Shown here: positions 37,986-52,300 of the stretch, piece after piece
How positions within the stretch are numbered: the stretch's first letter is position 1
Layout: the number at the start of each line of letters is the position of its first letter
Assembly: GCA_025617745.1 (NCBI GenBank)
Contig: CM046853.1
Span: forward strand, 65,863,981 to 65,927,980
Length of the DNA stretch: 64,000 nucleotides
Reading direction: 5' to 3'
DNA from: Heliocidaris erythrogramma
Taxonomy: Eukaryota > Echinodermata > Echinoidea > Camarodonta > Echinometridae
Made by a program: the position numbers and the translations under genes
The notes under the pieces: model-generated
Database searches by the model: none
What the model was told of the DNA's origin: nothing
The model's input: the letters and a program-made list of their open reading frames with translations, nothing else

Positions 37986-38599
37986 GATCCGTGTCATGCA
38001 CAAAATGGCAGCCTCCATGGAAAGACGTAGCAGACAATAGGTGCATCTAGAATATCACGTGGGGTTAATTGTCCTTTAAAGAATTCAGTAGTCAACGGAT
38101 TAATTGGTAATGTGTAGCTGGGAACTAGTCTGTATCTGCGGTTAACAACCCTACAAAATGCCCTGCGGGTTAACAAAGCTTGATGTAACTTCCCATAGCA
38201 ACAGCCTTTGCCTGAACTATTACTGCCAGAAGAAATTGGGATTAGAATACTGGAGTATAAACTATGCATTGACCTATGGCTCATCAACAGTTCATGTAAT
38301 ACTAAATACAGGCTATGTCAAACACATAGAAGGGTTTATGGTATGGGCATAAAATTGTCGACTAAATTTACCACAATCGTCACTTTCCTTTTGGTCATTT
38401 GATTTAAGAATACGACTAGAAAAGTAGTATAATGACAAAGGTTTTTTTCTGTTCTTAGGTAATCAGGATTTTCGGTCAATTTCTTGTTAACTGGTTGGTC
38501 CATTTATCCCCCATTGGGGTAGAAGCATTCTTTTAGAAAACAATAATGAAATCACAATTTAATTGATTCCTTTGATAATAGAACAGGATGATTGAAGAT

Positions 38600-38940
38600 A
38601 TCTTCTAATATAATAATAATAATAATAATACATGCTATTTCTAAAGTGCCATTATCCATTTTAGTTAAATGCTCAAGGCGCTTCAGAGCAATGAATTGAA
38701 AAGAAGTTGACGAGACAAAAAGTGAGATGTCTGTGTTCAATAAGCACCATTGAATAAATATAACACAAACAATTTAATCGCTACATTAAACTCTGACAAT
38801 TTCAGCCTTATATTCACTAGAAATTGTTACATTTTCCATTCTTATGATCATGTACGTTGATCAAGAAACTTTGATACTACATTGTAACTGGTAAGGCGCT
38901 ATAAAAGAAACAGCTATTATTATTTTTATTATTATTACTT
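38600..38940. mobile_element. SINE/LINE tail remnants
   Basis: An (AAT)n tail near 38.61-38.63 kb adjoins TTTCTAAAGTGCC (minus-strand tail). At 38.89-38.94 kb AAGGCGCTATAAAAG followed by ATTATT repeats is a plus-strand tail of the same GGCGCTATATAAA type seen in the SINE at 24.6 kb. Confidence 0.5.
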
Positions 38941-41900
38941 CAGAAAGATGGCAATTCATGAATTTTAGGAAAACCTAACCAATGACTGCTTTAGATCAAT
39001 GGTCATGAATTTCCACTTTTTCTCCAAAGAAAGTTTCATCGTTCTGAAGTTCAGGATACAATAACGTGTTATTGACTTCCTTCCTCTGCTCACATTATCT
39101 CATGAGAGCTTGGAGGGATTAAATCTCTGCTAAAGGAAAGGAGTTAACTACTTTCTGGCTTTCAGCTCTAAGTTGATGTATCACATGCAAACATATGGTT
39201 TTGCAAAGGTCATTCTAGAATGATAGAAATCGCGTACCTAAAGTTGCCAAAATTAAAAAATGCACAATTCTGGTAAAAATGTGTGCTAATGTTTTCATAC
39301 TTTTTATTTCTGTTCCTATGAAGTAAAAAAAAAACCCAACACAATATCATCAGGGGTTGTGATCCTCATTAAATACTATGCAATACAGAGGAGCAATTTC
39401 ATGGAAACTGGAATATATATGCAAAGCAATACTACTATCTTTAATGAGGAAGACATTAGACATCGGATATACAAATATTTCCAAATTGTCACAATATATA
39501 ATAAAAGTAGAAAGGGGCTGACTGTAAATTCCCTGAATTACATATATAATCACAATGCCTGGATAACAATACTTTTATACACATTTGCTCTTAAGCAAGT
39601 TCTGTCCAAGCATTGCTTGTCAGAAAGACTTTTCCAGATCTTTGGAATTTGAAGAACAAAACTGTACTTTTTGCTGCTAATGCGGACTTTGAGCTGTATA
39701 TTAGTTAGTTAGTCATGCTGTATCCAATGCTGACAATATCACAATCAACACAAAGTATGTCACATGAAAATTTCTAGCTAGAAAACAGTGTTGTGTTTAC
39801 AAATTAACATTATTTTCCTATTAGCTTTGAGCAGGACTGATGAAAACTCTTCATTCTTCAGCTGAGATACAACTTACATGATCTCACTTGGTTTGAGCAA
39901 TTTGAACATATGGCAGTACACAGTAATCAGCAATTTCTAGCATTTTACTTTCCTTCAAATTTGGAGCCATTTTTGCTAACCTTGTTTATAAAGACAAAAT
40001 ACATATATTTCAAGGGGACATTGTAAGTGTACTGTATACACATAATACTACCACAGATATCAATATAAACTCTTCTCGCAGTGTGTGATAAAAGAACACT
40101 ACATACACTTATTTTGACTTTCTATAAATACTATAACAACCAACAAGATGGTTGAAATATGGAAGACGATTTCTATTTATCATTTACATATAAATCCTTT
40201 GTGTAGCATATGGAAACTGACTATGGCCAATGAAGACTTGATGAAAACAAAAAAATGAAAAAGAACTCCAGCAACAAAATAGACTTAAAATTCTTTTTCC
40301 TTTATGATAAACTAACTAAAACACTCAAAAGATTGTCGTAGAAGAAAGGCAATGTTTTTAATTCACTTGAAAGGAAGAAGTGCCACTTCAAAATCCCTTG
40401 CAATAAGTTGCGTGATGCAATGTAATTTGCGTAACTGTGACCACAAACACTTGAAAGACAAGTTTTAAATGTTTAAAAATATGTTTAAAATAACAGACTA
40501 TTATAATCTAAACTTATATTCATTATATGTGTACCATCCTACCACTTTCAGGGATAGAACAAACACATTATGAATACTGCTAATATATAAAATGAAAAAT
40601 TTGCTTCGTTTCTTTTCCATGGAAGAATCTATATTTTCTGCACAAGATACCTGTCATACGATTTTGCCAGCAAAAATAACCCATTTGCACGAGCAGACAA
40701 GCTTACACTAGAAACTGGCCAAATAATTTTGCAGGTCAGAAGCACATTTTCTGCCTGCAATATGACATGATAAACATATCTAAGGAAGGCTCTTCCTGCC
40801 ATTCATGTCAATGGAGTTCTTCTTTTCTTTTTTTTTCTCATTGTTAGTTGAGAAAATCAGATGGAGAGAGTTAACTCAGATTTCAGTTTCACTCCCAATT
40901 CCCCCCCTAGAATAAAAAAAACCCTTGCAAAAGAGGGCACAAAGTAACTGCTGCTTGTTGTATAGACTAGTATTCACACCCACTAAATGCCCAGCAATCT
41001 ACACACAGATGAGCACTGAAAAGCCCTTCTTTATAAAGATTGCCAAGTTCTACACTAGGCATAATACATTTTGAAGACAAAGATTCTCTTCCTTTTAGTT
41101 TCATTCATTCTATATCTCTATTTGCAAATGGTGACTTATACCTGGAAATAAAATCAGGTATACCCTCCACCAAGCCATTGACTTCCAAAGTTTGCTATAC
41201 TCTAAGGCAAAATAAAGGCAGAAACCAAGACTGAAAATAAGTTAAAGATGAACTAATGCCTAAAGGTCCAAATGGAAACAGTTCTGCAACAAAATTCAAA
41301 GAAACAAATACGTAAAAGACACACAAATACAAGAGATGAAATTCCTGTTTTAGCCTTTGGTTTTACAGCTGTTGCAATGTACAGCATTGTATACATAATT
41401 CTATTTTTATGTGAAAACCACTAACAATTTCAACATAACCTTATTAAAAAGAACTTAAGTTAAATAACAGTAAAATCATCCACTATCCCCCAAATGAAAT
41501 TTTAAAAAGAAGTTTTTTAACCCATATTCTGGTAGCACGGCTATGGTAGATGCCGGTTTAAAGCTCTACTGTCATAAATGGTGAATAACACACTGTCAAT
41601 TATACAAGAATCTGGCAGTGCTACTGGCCATCAGTAAACTGCAAATAGATGAGTTTAATCAAACCCACCCCCCCTGACACAAATACAGGTCACCCATTTT
41701 TTTTTAAAACCTTGTTTCAGAGAAAAAAGGAAATTACCAATCTACAGCATGTGTAAATCTAAGAGAAAAATGGTTGTCCGCTAAATATACAATGCACAAG
41801 AATTTGTTCTAATATTTAAAAAAGAAATCCTACATGTACATGAAGAAGAGATGTTTGTGCAAGACAAAAAGAGTTTCCAATTTGCAGTATGACATGAACA

Positions 41901-42277
41901 AGGAGCTTCAAACTTTACTGTTTTGATACAGGTATTATCAGTAGATAATAGAATACTTCAAATTTCATTTTAGTTTGACTATCCCTCTAACTCCCCAGTA
42001 AAACACAAGGCCTTTGTTGGATTAATAATAGGCAAGCTCACTAATGTATTCAAATTCATGCATAACTCCATCACAATGATTATTATTGGTGACCTGATAA
42101 CATGCCCAACATACCAAATATATATGCAACTGCCATTTTGCCAGTTGAGATACAAGAACTTGAAACAAATGGATGCAACAACTCAATCACATGGCATTGT
42201 AGGGAAAAGCATTCACATAATTTGAATACATTTGTGAACTTGTCTACTCAATGATTAACTTCTGTACACCGACTCTA

Positions 42278-43337
42278 TCATAGCTCAACCTTATCTTTTG
42301 GAGTGGCTAAATTTTCACTTTCTGTAGCTGTATCAGGTTTTGGCGTTTCTTCTGTCGTCTCTTCTGGTAGCTGAGCCGCACGCACGTACGCTTCAAAATC
42401 CTCTGCCATTCTTCCACCAGTGTATTTCTCTACAAACTCACCATTGCTGTAGAGATTGAAGGTGGGGAATCCCCTAACTTCATATTCCTCACAAAGACCT
42501 GTGAAAGCGAGGGAGAGACAGAAAGAGTGAGAGAGAGAGAAGAGAGATAGAAAGATCATAATTATTGAATGGAAAATCTAAACAGAGGATGGAAAAGATA
42601 TCCTCTAATACCAATTCCTTCCTACTAAAAGATGAGTCTAATATTGTATCTATTGTATTGTACTTTTAGGCTGGTTACCAAATATTATTTGGCTATGGGG
42701 TGCCAAGTGGAACATTTGTTATTTGTAATGAAACCAATGACTCTGAAACTAGATCTTACCAATTGATTTGTCCTCGAAATCAGTCTTGGGACTGATTTCA
42801 TCCATGAAAGCTTTCGGATTCATTTTGATAAAAAAAATCACAAGTGTTACACTTGATGCACCATCAGCGGTTTTCATTTTCCATTATATACTAAAGACTT
42901 CATACGCGTGACTGTTATGGTACAATACTGATCTATGCCAAATTTCATATTTGTAATGCTCTGCAAATGGGATACGTTCCCTTGAAAAGAATGTACATGT
43001 ACTACCATATAATCAAAATGAAAGGTGTGATTCCTTTACCTAACATGAAAGAAAGAAACAAAAGCAACTATAGAAAAACATCCACTTACTCTTTTCTACA
43101 GTGCAGTCAACAGCAGCCAGTTTCCTTCCCGGTGTATCTTTGAAAATCTCTGCCGCCTGCTGGAAGCTGGGTTTGGCCTTTTTACAGTGACCGCACCATG
43201 GCGCATAGAACATGGTCAGTACATGGGTGTTGTCCTGGATGAACTGGCCAAAGGTCTGGCCAGTCAGGTGGTTGACCGAGCTGGGGACATCACTCCAGGC
43301 GGGTTCAGGGGGAGGTGGGGGAGGCACACTGGTTGGG
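42278..43337 (-). CDS. PDIA5: PDI thioredoxin domain 5 and C-terminus (2 exons)
   Basis: Exons 43090-43337 and 42278-42498. Linker TSVPPPPPPEPAWSD, then VNHLTGQTFGQF, VLTMFYAPWCGHCKKAKPSF, KLAAVDCTVEK, SLCEEYEVRGFPTFNLYSNG, FVEKYTGGR. After an acidic Thr/Glu-rich tail comes KDKVEL and TGA at 42278-42280. Here the Trp codon is not interrupted, unlike the other four domains. Linker and DCTV.K..C signature resemble domain 3. KVEL is a plausible KDEL-receptor ligand; human PDIA5 ends KEEL (recalled). Confidence 0.9.
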
Positions 43338-46300
43338 CTATAAAGAAAAGACATAGATGTGGGATGAAGTTAACAATGATATGCAATGTTAAATTCATAA
43401 AGTCTAATGATGGAAAAAACCTCTTTGGGGAATTACTTTCTAAATTATATGCTTAAGGATATTGTTATCCACATACATACATACATACATACACATATAG
43501 TGACAAATGTATTTCACTGATTGATGAAATAAAAAGAGAAAATATTTCCATCCACAAAAGAATTATACAAAATGGTCAAAAGGGCACATCAACTTTGATA
43601 GATAGCTGTCCATATGATTTCCACATTGCATAACTTATAAGTTTATCATTCTATCTCATGACACGTTAGAATAATTGCATGTATTCACACATTATATACT
43701 CAACTGAAAAAGTGAGTTCCTCCGACACTTTTTATATAACTCAAGAAATATTTGTTGAAATCTGTTCATTCAAAAAGCAAAATGGTAGGCAGAATTTTCC
43801 TATCTACAACTTTTTTAGTTATTTGATAATAATTCATTATTTTTTTCATAATGAAACTATGGTTTTTATTGCAGTCGGTACAAGAAACAAGTAATCTTTT
43901 GTTCATGTAAAGACAGATAAATTTCAATTCAAATTCATGAAAATGACCTAAATATTGCAATTTTTCAATGCAGTTTTATGAATTTTAATTACAAGTTATG
44001 CACCTGTAAATGAACAAAAGAAATGAATAGAGTAAACAATGTACACGCTGCATTGCCTTATAAATGCAAAGTGCAACTTTTTTTTCTCATACTGAATGCA
44101 ATAAAAACCATAACTTCATTATGAAAACATAATCAATAGTTTTACAAATAACCAATTAAATTGTGTGTAAGAAAATTCTGCATACGTTGCTTTTCGATTG
44201 AACAAATTTTATCAAATATTTCTCAAGCTATATTAAAAAGTGTCTGGGGGAACTTACTTTTCTGGTTGAGTATATAAGTGACTGCTGGTTGAAAAGCTTT
44301 TGTTTTGATGTAAACAAATAGATGTCATTTCTTTCTTTAAAAATATCTCAATTTTTGTTAACATTTAACTACACGAGACAGACCACTGGCACACAGTATA
44401 ACATTCAATGGAAAATAAATAATAATAATAATAATAATTGTTTTATATAGCGCAAATTGCTGCAGCCTCTAAGTGCTTTAGAGAGAAAAATTAATCTGAA
44501 ATGAAAACCTTAAAGAATAATATTAAGTAATGATAATCCAACGTCAGTAGAGGAAGAAGTTAAAAGCTATTTAGAACAAGACTTGAAAAGATGGGTCTTC
44601 AACATTGTTTTAAAATTATTCACAGAACTAGCATTACGAATATCAATGGGAAGATTATTCCAAAGAAAAGTAGCAGCATAACTGAAAGAACGTTGACCAT
44701 ATTGCTTGTAAAAAGTACATGTAGTTTTAGGACGAGATAAGAGAGATTGAGAAGCAGAACGTAAAGTCCGGATAGGAGTGTATCGAGGGACAAGTTCTGA
44801 AAGATATGAAGGGGCAAATCCATGATAAGTCTTAAATACAATGTTACTCACTCTTTGATAAATTCAAGAAGTGCCTCAGCTGACCTTGCTCCTGTATAGG
44901 CAATATCTTCTTTTCCATTTCTATGGAAAAAAATAAACAATTCAAAATTAATATCACTAACAAGATAGAAAACAAATCAAGTAGAAAACAAATGAAATCA
45001 AAAGAAAATACAATTCAATGCAACTGTCATTTTGCCACTATGCAGGTCTTCTTATCTAAATTTTGTCATTGAAAATGCATTTGAATTCATAATAAATTTC
45101 AAATACTCCTAAACAAATTTATCATTCAAACATATTTTTCCTTCTCATTTCCACAGTTCTCAATGTGAAAGTTTTACTTTTCATTACTACAATATTAAGA
45201 ATACTTTATTTTATAATACAACTGGGGTACTAAAAATATCATACATACCAAAATACATCTGTATAAATCAAATGCATTACATTAATTCTACAATTTTAGG
45301 GTACTTTACATTACTACAAAAATGGACAAAATAGCCATGAGCATACTGCATGCGTTGATAGAAAAGGAAGACAAAAAAAATCTGATGCCGTTATACTTAC
45401 TTGAAATATTTCACTGATGAGGATCAATATGGCACCCGGACATGCAAAGAAACAAAGAATGACAGAATAGAATAAAAAAGACCTGATGTTGGACCAGTAC
45501 CATTCTAAAAAAAAAAAAAAAAAATTGCCCAGATGACCGTCCAATTTTAAAACAATATCTCATGGTTTATGTAAAAGTACCCGTATGACCGTGCAATATA
45601 TTTCCATATCTCATGGTCTGGGGATGCACGTCAAAAAGTGAATACGTGTTTGAATACGCAAAGGTTAAGACAATGGATGTATGCGCGCAGCTCTTGCAAG
45701 ACGTTTGGGTAAGGACAAAAATAATGTTTTTCTACATGTGTATTATGTTGAAGTCAATACAAAAACATCAGGACATGTAATGGTGAAAAGTGAGGAGCTA
45801 GGTTTCATACAATTAATAATAATAATATTGAATGGCTTTTCTTTCGTGGGACACAAGGGTATACTGCACTCACTTTGAAAATAATTCACTCGTCGTGCCG
45901 ACTCGTGAAATATGCTCATAGCTCATGCGATATACCCTTGTATCCCACTCAAGGCCATTCAATGTTACATAAATATTACGGGATAACCTCGCTACTCATA
46001 AGGACCGCTATTCATAAGGACCACTAATTCATATGGACGACTATCCATAACGCGTGACTAAATGAATAGCGGTTTTGTATGAATAGCGAGCAAACCATAG
46101 ACAAATTACCTCGCTATTCATGAGGACCTCCATTCATAAGGACCACTATTCATAACTATTCATAAGGACCGCTATTCATAATGCATGTTAAATGAATAGC
46201 GGTCCTTATGAATAGCGAGCGGACCCCAATATTACTTGGTAACATATGGGATATACCTTTGACTTGCCCATTCAAAAAGACTTGTGAAAGGTTTGGTTCC

Positions 46301-49300
46301 CCTTACATCGTTCATTTATTTATAAAGGTAGCTTACTCATGCTGACCAATGTTGATGCTTTCTACTCACATGTTGGGAATCCTTTAATTTCAAAGTTTGA
46401 TGCTGTCATTGCAGCAACGGTAGCATCAACAGCTGCAAATTTCCCAGGTAACTGATTGAAAAATAAGAAATAAAAGTAACTTTTGTTAAAAATCATACTA
46501 TGTAGAAGCAACACAATAAAAAGTATATGTGCACTCAAATTAATTTACACAATGTTCCCAAGCTTTTGATATCTATAATTCTGTTTTAATTGCTTTTTCG
46601 GAGGAGTTATGTCAAATAATGATAATGGTCAACTTAAATGAAAACATAAAAATCATTAAGCTTACTTTTAATAAACTAAAAATTGTACAGGAACTACTTT
46701 TTCAATTACACAGAAAGCAAATTATCTTGGGACTCCTACACACTTCAAACATTTAGAAAGGAAATCTTGTGGGGTATGATTTATTATTTGCACTCAATAC
46801 TGTTGAAAAAATGAATAAATACTGGAAAAAAACTGGCAAAATCACATTTTGCTCTTTAGCTAATGTTGCTGCTTCTGCAAATGCTGGTTTCATCCTCTTA
46901 CAATGTCCACACCCTAAGAATCAGAACAAAAAGAAAGAACAATGTCAAAAAAATTAGGTATCATTTAAACTTTGGAAAATCAACAAACAGCGTTCCAATG
47001 GACTGATAGATTGATTGGGCAATGAGGAAATGCTCTGAAGAGCTCAAAAATAATGTGGAAATCGTTTTGTAAAGTGAGGATCAGGAAGATGAGATTATTG
47101 CTACATAATGGAGCCCTTGAAAATGTGGCATTGACAGGAAGGATTGAGGGAGGGAAGAGGAGTAAAGAAGAAAGTTAATTTGGATGAATAATTCAAAGAA
47201 ATGGCTTGAAGAAAGAGGAGTGAATGGACAGGGATGGAACTGATGGAGAAAACTAAAAGTTTTGGACAGTATGATTGCCAAAGTCAATGGACACTGCACA
47301 GAGAGAGGGAGAGAGAGAGAGTGATCAAACTTCAATAAATTAACTTACGTTACATAGAGTAAATGCCCCTTTTGCTGTTGGAAATCAACTCCCAGTTTCT
47401 GCTGATTTTACACATTATTTATTTCAATAAAAATTACCCTGCAATGTATCAATATCAGACTGGAATATATTCATTTCATACATTGACATGAACCAGCTAA
47501 TGGAAATAAGTATATGCCCAGAGTAAATGTCAGCAAATCAAATGTTACATAAACCCATTTGACAAGATTACCCACAAGACTGACAGCCTGCAAGACCAAC
47601 AATGCGTTGGTGCGATCTGGCAACACAAAGGTTTTTATTGTGGTATACGCAAGAGGGGCAAGCTGAGTGTATTGGACACCACAATAAAAACCTGCGTGTT
47701 GCCGGATCGCACTAACACACAAACTCACAACCATGTATTAATAGCTTTATAAAACGGGTCAGCAATATGATTATGATTATGCCACGAGTCGCACAGTCAT
47801 GGAGGCTGCCATTTGCTTTCCTGTATGACATCACATAAGCGCAGCCAACAAAAGTCATGCGAGTTTCAGTGCGTGCATGTAATCCCTGCGCTAAAATGAC
47901 AATTAAACAACGCGATTTCATTGCAATTTTAAGTTCAGCCGTGCATTAGTGCAATTTTGCCGTGCGTTAGTACTTTCTTTGTGCACGGTCACGTGGTGTT
48001 ATTTGACCAATCGGGATGGCTACATTCTTGAACCTGTTTTATAACCCCTTCTAACAACTTATATGAGGATTCAGTAGTCCTACATGTCAGTTCCACAAGC
48101 TTTCTGACAACTTTTCTTAGGATTCACTATTGTCATTAGTCTTGAGGACTGTCCGAACTAGGAGGGGAGGGGGCACCCTACACCTACAGTGTACATGTAC
48201 TTACAGGGAGCGAAGAACATAACCAGGACTGAGGGGTTAGTGGACAAGAAGCTCAGGAAAGTGACGTCATCAAGCTGGTTGACATTCTCTCCTCCATCAA
48301 GCTCTGCCCAGAAGTCTTCCGGAGGAGGGGGAGGGGGCTGGCTAGCAGCAGAGCCAGGGCTGACCTGGTTCTCCATGAAGCGTATGAAATCTGCTTCCTG
48401 TAAGGAGACAAGAGACAAACATTAAAGCTAGTAATCAACATTGAAATAATGATGCAAAGTTTGCAAACTCAGCCTGAAGTCATCAAGAAAGAATTGTATT
48501 ATATAGCAATTTCAATATGTAAAACGATCAGATTTTGGTGATAAAGTTCTTTCATTCATTCAAAATGTATTGGGCATCAACATCATATCACCAAGAAAGA
48601 AATGCCTGCATGTCTCAAGACCAAGGTCAGAAAGAAATTACTTTTCAAAATAAAACATTCAAAACTATTCTCATGTAAACCTCAGTCTAAATTCAGTTGA
48701 CTGCAGTTACCTTTTGCAAAAAAAAAGCAAATAAAATTCAATAATTTATGTATGTATTAAGATGATACATTGCACATAAAATATATGACTATTGGATGCG
48801 AGGGGGAGGGGAACGTTACAATTTAAGGCAGAGGCGGCAGAACGTCGGGCACAGACAATGGAACTGGGGGGGGGGGGGGACCTTTTGTCCGCCAAACAAA
48901 AGGTCCCCCCCCACTTCCATTGTCTGAGACCCACATTCCGCCGCTTCTGATTTAAGGAAAATAGTTGCATCACATGCCTGTCAAAACAATTTAATTTTAA
49001 GACTTTTTATAAATTACAGCATTTGTAGCATGTCTCACTGAGCTAATTCTTTGTCTTCAGCCAACACACATTTCACAGCGTCCTTGCTTTGTATATTCAC
49101 ACTCACGTGCAAAAACACACTCGCATAAAAAGAACATGAAGCTAATACAAACTTTTGAACTTGAGTACCTCTCAAGCTGCCTCATAGATTTTCAACAGGG
49201 CTAGCTAATTTCTACCTGCCCACAGATCCAATGTAAATTACATTCCTCCTTGTTTACAAATTAGGGCCGAGATATCACTGCCCATTATTTCTTGTAGATT

Positions 49301-52300
49301 TCTCCTCTCTTGTAAATTACAAGCTAGCCTTTGTTCCATACTTGTTTTTGTAAATTACACACCCGTTTGTGTAAATTGCCGAAGTGCTTGAGTGAATTTC
49401 ACACTCAAGGTATTTCCTGTGTAATATACAACCTGTCATTCAAAGACACTGAAACCTACATGACCAAATGCTATCTCTTAATTTAAGTTCAATGACACTG
49501 CAATAGTGAAGTCAGCAAATCTTTAACTTTATTAAAATACATTTATATTTGGCAAGGAAAGAGCAACTTCATTAATCATGAGTCCTTTTTATAAGCCAGT
49601 GTGGATTCATTTCTTGGGCGATATCATGATCACATCGGTATCAGAACATTTGCCTTTCATAAACAATTTAATTTTGCCTGAATGTTGATCATTCTTTCAA
49701 TATGAATACATAATAGAAAGAAGTAAAAAGTGTTGGACTAGAGTACAAACCTGCTTTGGGTATAACTGTTCGATAATCAATTTCTTTCCACAAGAGAAGG
49801 TAATTCAGGACATTAAGTTTATTATATATGTGATGCCACTCTAATAGAGTGCCTTTTCAAGTTATTAAAACAATCTTTTAGAATGAAAGCAAATGAATCT
49901 GTTAATTACTTGATGCAACTCTTTGCCACTAAAAGTGAAAAACCAAGCTTCTCACCAAATCATGAGAGAAAACATGATTTTGCTAATGCTGCAAGAGACT
50001 GTTATTTGGACTTGCAAATGGAGACCAAGACCAAGACCAAATTCATCCCTTACCTCTCTTCCGCTGGCATAGTCCTGTACCAGTTTGCCGTAGCTGAAAT
50101 ACTTTATGGTTGGGTATCCTGATACATCATAGGTTGAACAAGAATCCTTGTGCACTGTGCAGTCTATTGCAGCAAATGAAACCTAGTTATCCAAGAAATG
50201 GAGGATAAAATTACTTTAATTACTTATATAATTTTTCTTTCCCTTATATATATATATATATATATACTATATTTCTTCTTTTCTAGTATGAAGTACCTCT
50301 ATAAAATAATTGATTCTCTCTCTCTCTTTTCATGAAACAAAAGAGAGAAATTAAAATAATGGTTACATGTCGTTTTTCCAAAGGTTTTATCTCGGAGGGT
50401 TATTTCCAAAGGTTTGTTACTCCGACGGTTCATAATTCTGAAAATAAAATAGGGTTCCTAATTCAGAAAATGAAATAGAGTTCATAATTTCCAAAGGCTT
50501 GCAATTCCGAAAAGTTAAGTAGGGCTCTATTGCATTTTTGAAAATTACGGACCTTCGGAATTACGAATCCTTTTCCATTTTCGGAATTACGAACCCTATT
50601 TAATTTTCTAAATTATGAACATTCGGAAAATCAAAAACCTTCGCAGTAATGCATCAAATGCGCGGAATTATGATCCCTATTTCATTTTCGGAATTATGAA
50701 TCCCATGCTATAGGCAATTTGTGTTTTGGAACTACGAACCTTCGGAAAAACTCCCAAAATAATTACCATTAATCTGAGGAAAATCAGATATCTTTTATCC
50801 CTAGTCACATGTCTGAATGTGAAAATATATAGATTCAAATATAAATTCTTACTTTAGTTTCTTCCTTGAATTGCTCAGCCGCTGACATATATTCCGGTTT
50901 CGCTTTCTTACAATGGCCACACCCTGAGAAAAAAAAAATGAATAGATCAACGAAACAAAGAAGTGCTATGTGCCCACTGTAAATAGGGATACCAGTTGTT
51001 TTATTCCATAAGCCTGAAACAGAGAAGCATTAGGAGCCTTTGTTTGACAAGCAGTTACCTCTTGAATTAAAAAAAAGCCTAATATTACTTGCATCACATA
51101 TATGGAGATATAAATTACATAGCATATTGTTCATAAGTTTACGAACTATTCTCCTAAAGATAAAAAGCTCAAAACCTTTGTCAGCTTGTTCAGAACATAT
51201 TCATAACATATTACAACACATGTAACAACTAAACAGAGTTATGCAAACACCATTTCACACTACCAAATGAGATAAGAGTGCCACTCAAAATAAGAGAAAT
51301 AAAAGTTTGAAAGGTCTAATGGGATGCTCTGTTTGTCTTCTTATACAGCATCTATTTCTCCCTCCATTCTCACCCCAGGAAGACAATTACCATGTTAACA
51401 CAGACAGTATGGTGTAACATTTTTTCACACAAAAGACCACTTTGAAGCTTTTCTGTTTTCACACTTTGAAGAGTTCTTGGAGGTGTACCATCCCATAGGA
51501 CCACCTTTTGAATGTGGTCATGCAGAGCACTTCCTAATACCACAGTCACACCACCAAACCAACACCAACCAACACCAACCAACACCAAACCATCACCAAC
51601 CAACACCAACACCAACACGACACACCGCACCACACCAGACCAGACCATGTAATTTTTTGTTCGGTCTGTTGTCGGTCTGACGTCGGTCCTGTTGGTGTGA
51701 CTGTGGGATAATGCAGTTGCATCTTCACACTCATGTAAGAGTGCTCATAATTTGTGTATATTCATATTTGCATGTTTAAGACCTATCTCGCATAACTTTA
51801 TCTTTAATAAAACGGGGACTTTTGTTACGTTAGTGAAATGAGCTATACAAGCAATGTTCACTATTATTATTGTCATAATTATTTCCAAGAGTGGACATCA
51901 TCCAAGACAATTTTCTCAAGCTCTCATAAAGTAAAATTTTCATAAAGAAAAACAAAAAATGAAAAGTTGAGATCTGAGCTACTTACATGGAGCATAAAAC
52001 ATGACAAGGGTATGCTTCTTCTTCTTGGTGAAAGATTTAAAGTTTTCATCGGTGAGATGGTCCACTTCCGATTCCATGTCACTCCACGCTGGTTCTGGGG
52101 GTGGGGGTGGAGGGGGCTCCTGAGGACTAAAACAAGAAATTAAAAAAGGGGCTATGCATTAAATGGAGCATTAGTACTCAAGCAGTGAAATAAAGGAACA
52201 AAAGAAATGCATCTAGGGATATGGCATATTTGGAGTGAATTCAATATGTACGCAAGAGGAGAGGGAAAGATACAGATGGAAAGGAGAAATATTCGACTTG

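Larger units (their letters stand above)
35310..42277 (-). other. 3' flank and probable long 3' UTR of the PDI gene
   Basis: No supported coding sequence. A block near 36.09-36.25 kb looks exon-like on the plus strand, but its reverse complement resembles a dispersed GGCGGATCAAGGGG-type repeat. An imperfect tandem duplication lies at 37.8-38.0 kb and retroelement tails near 38.6-38.94 kb. Candidate minus-strand poly(A) signals are ATTAAA (41654-41659) and AATAAA (39303-39308). The extent of the 3' UTR cannot be fixed. Confidence 0.4.
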
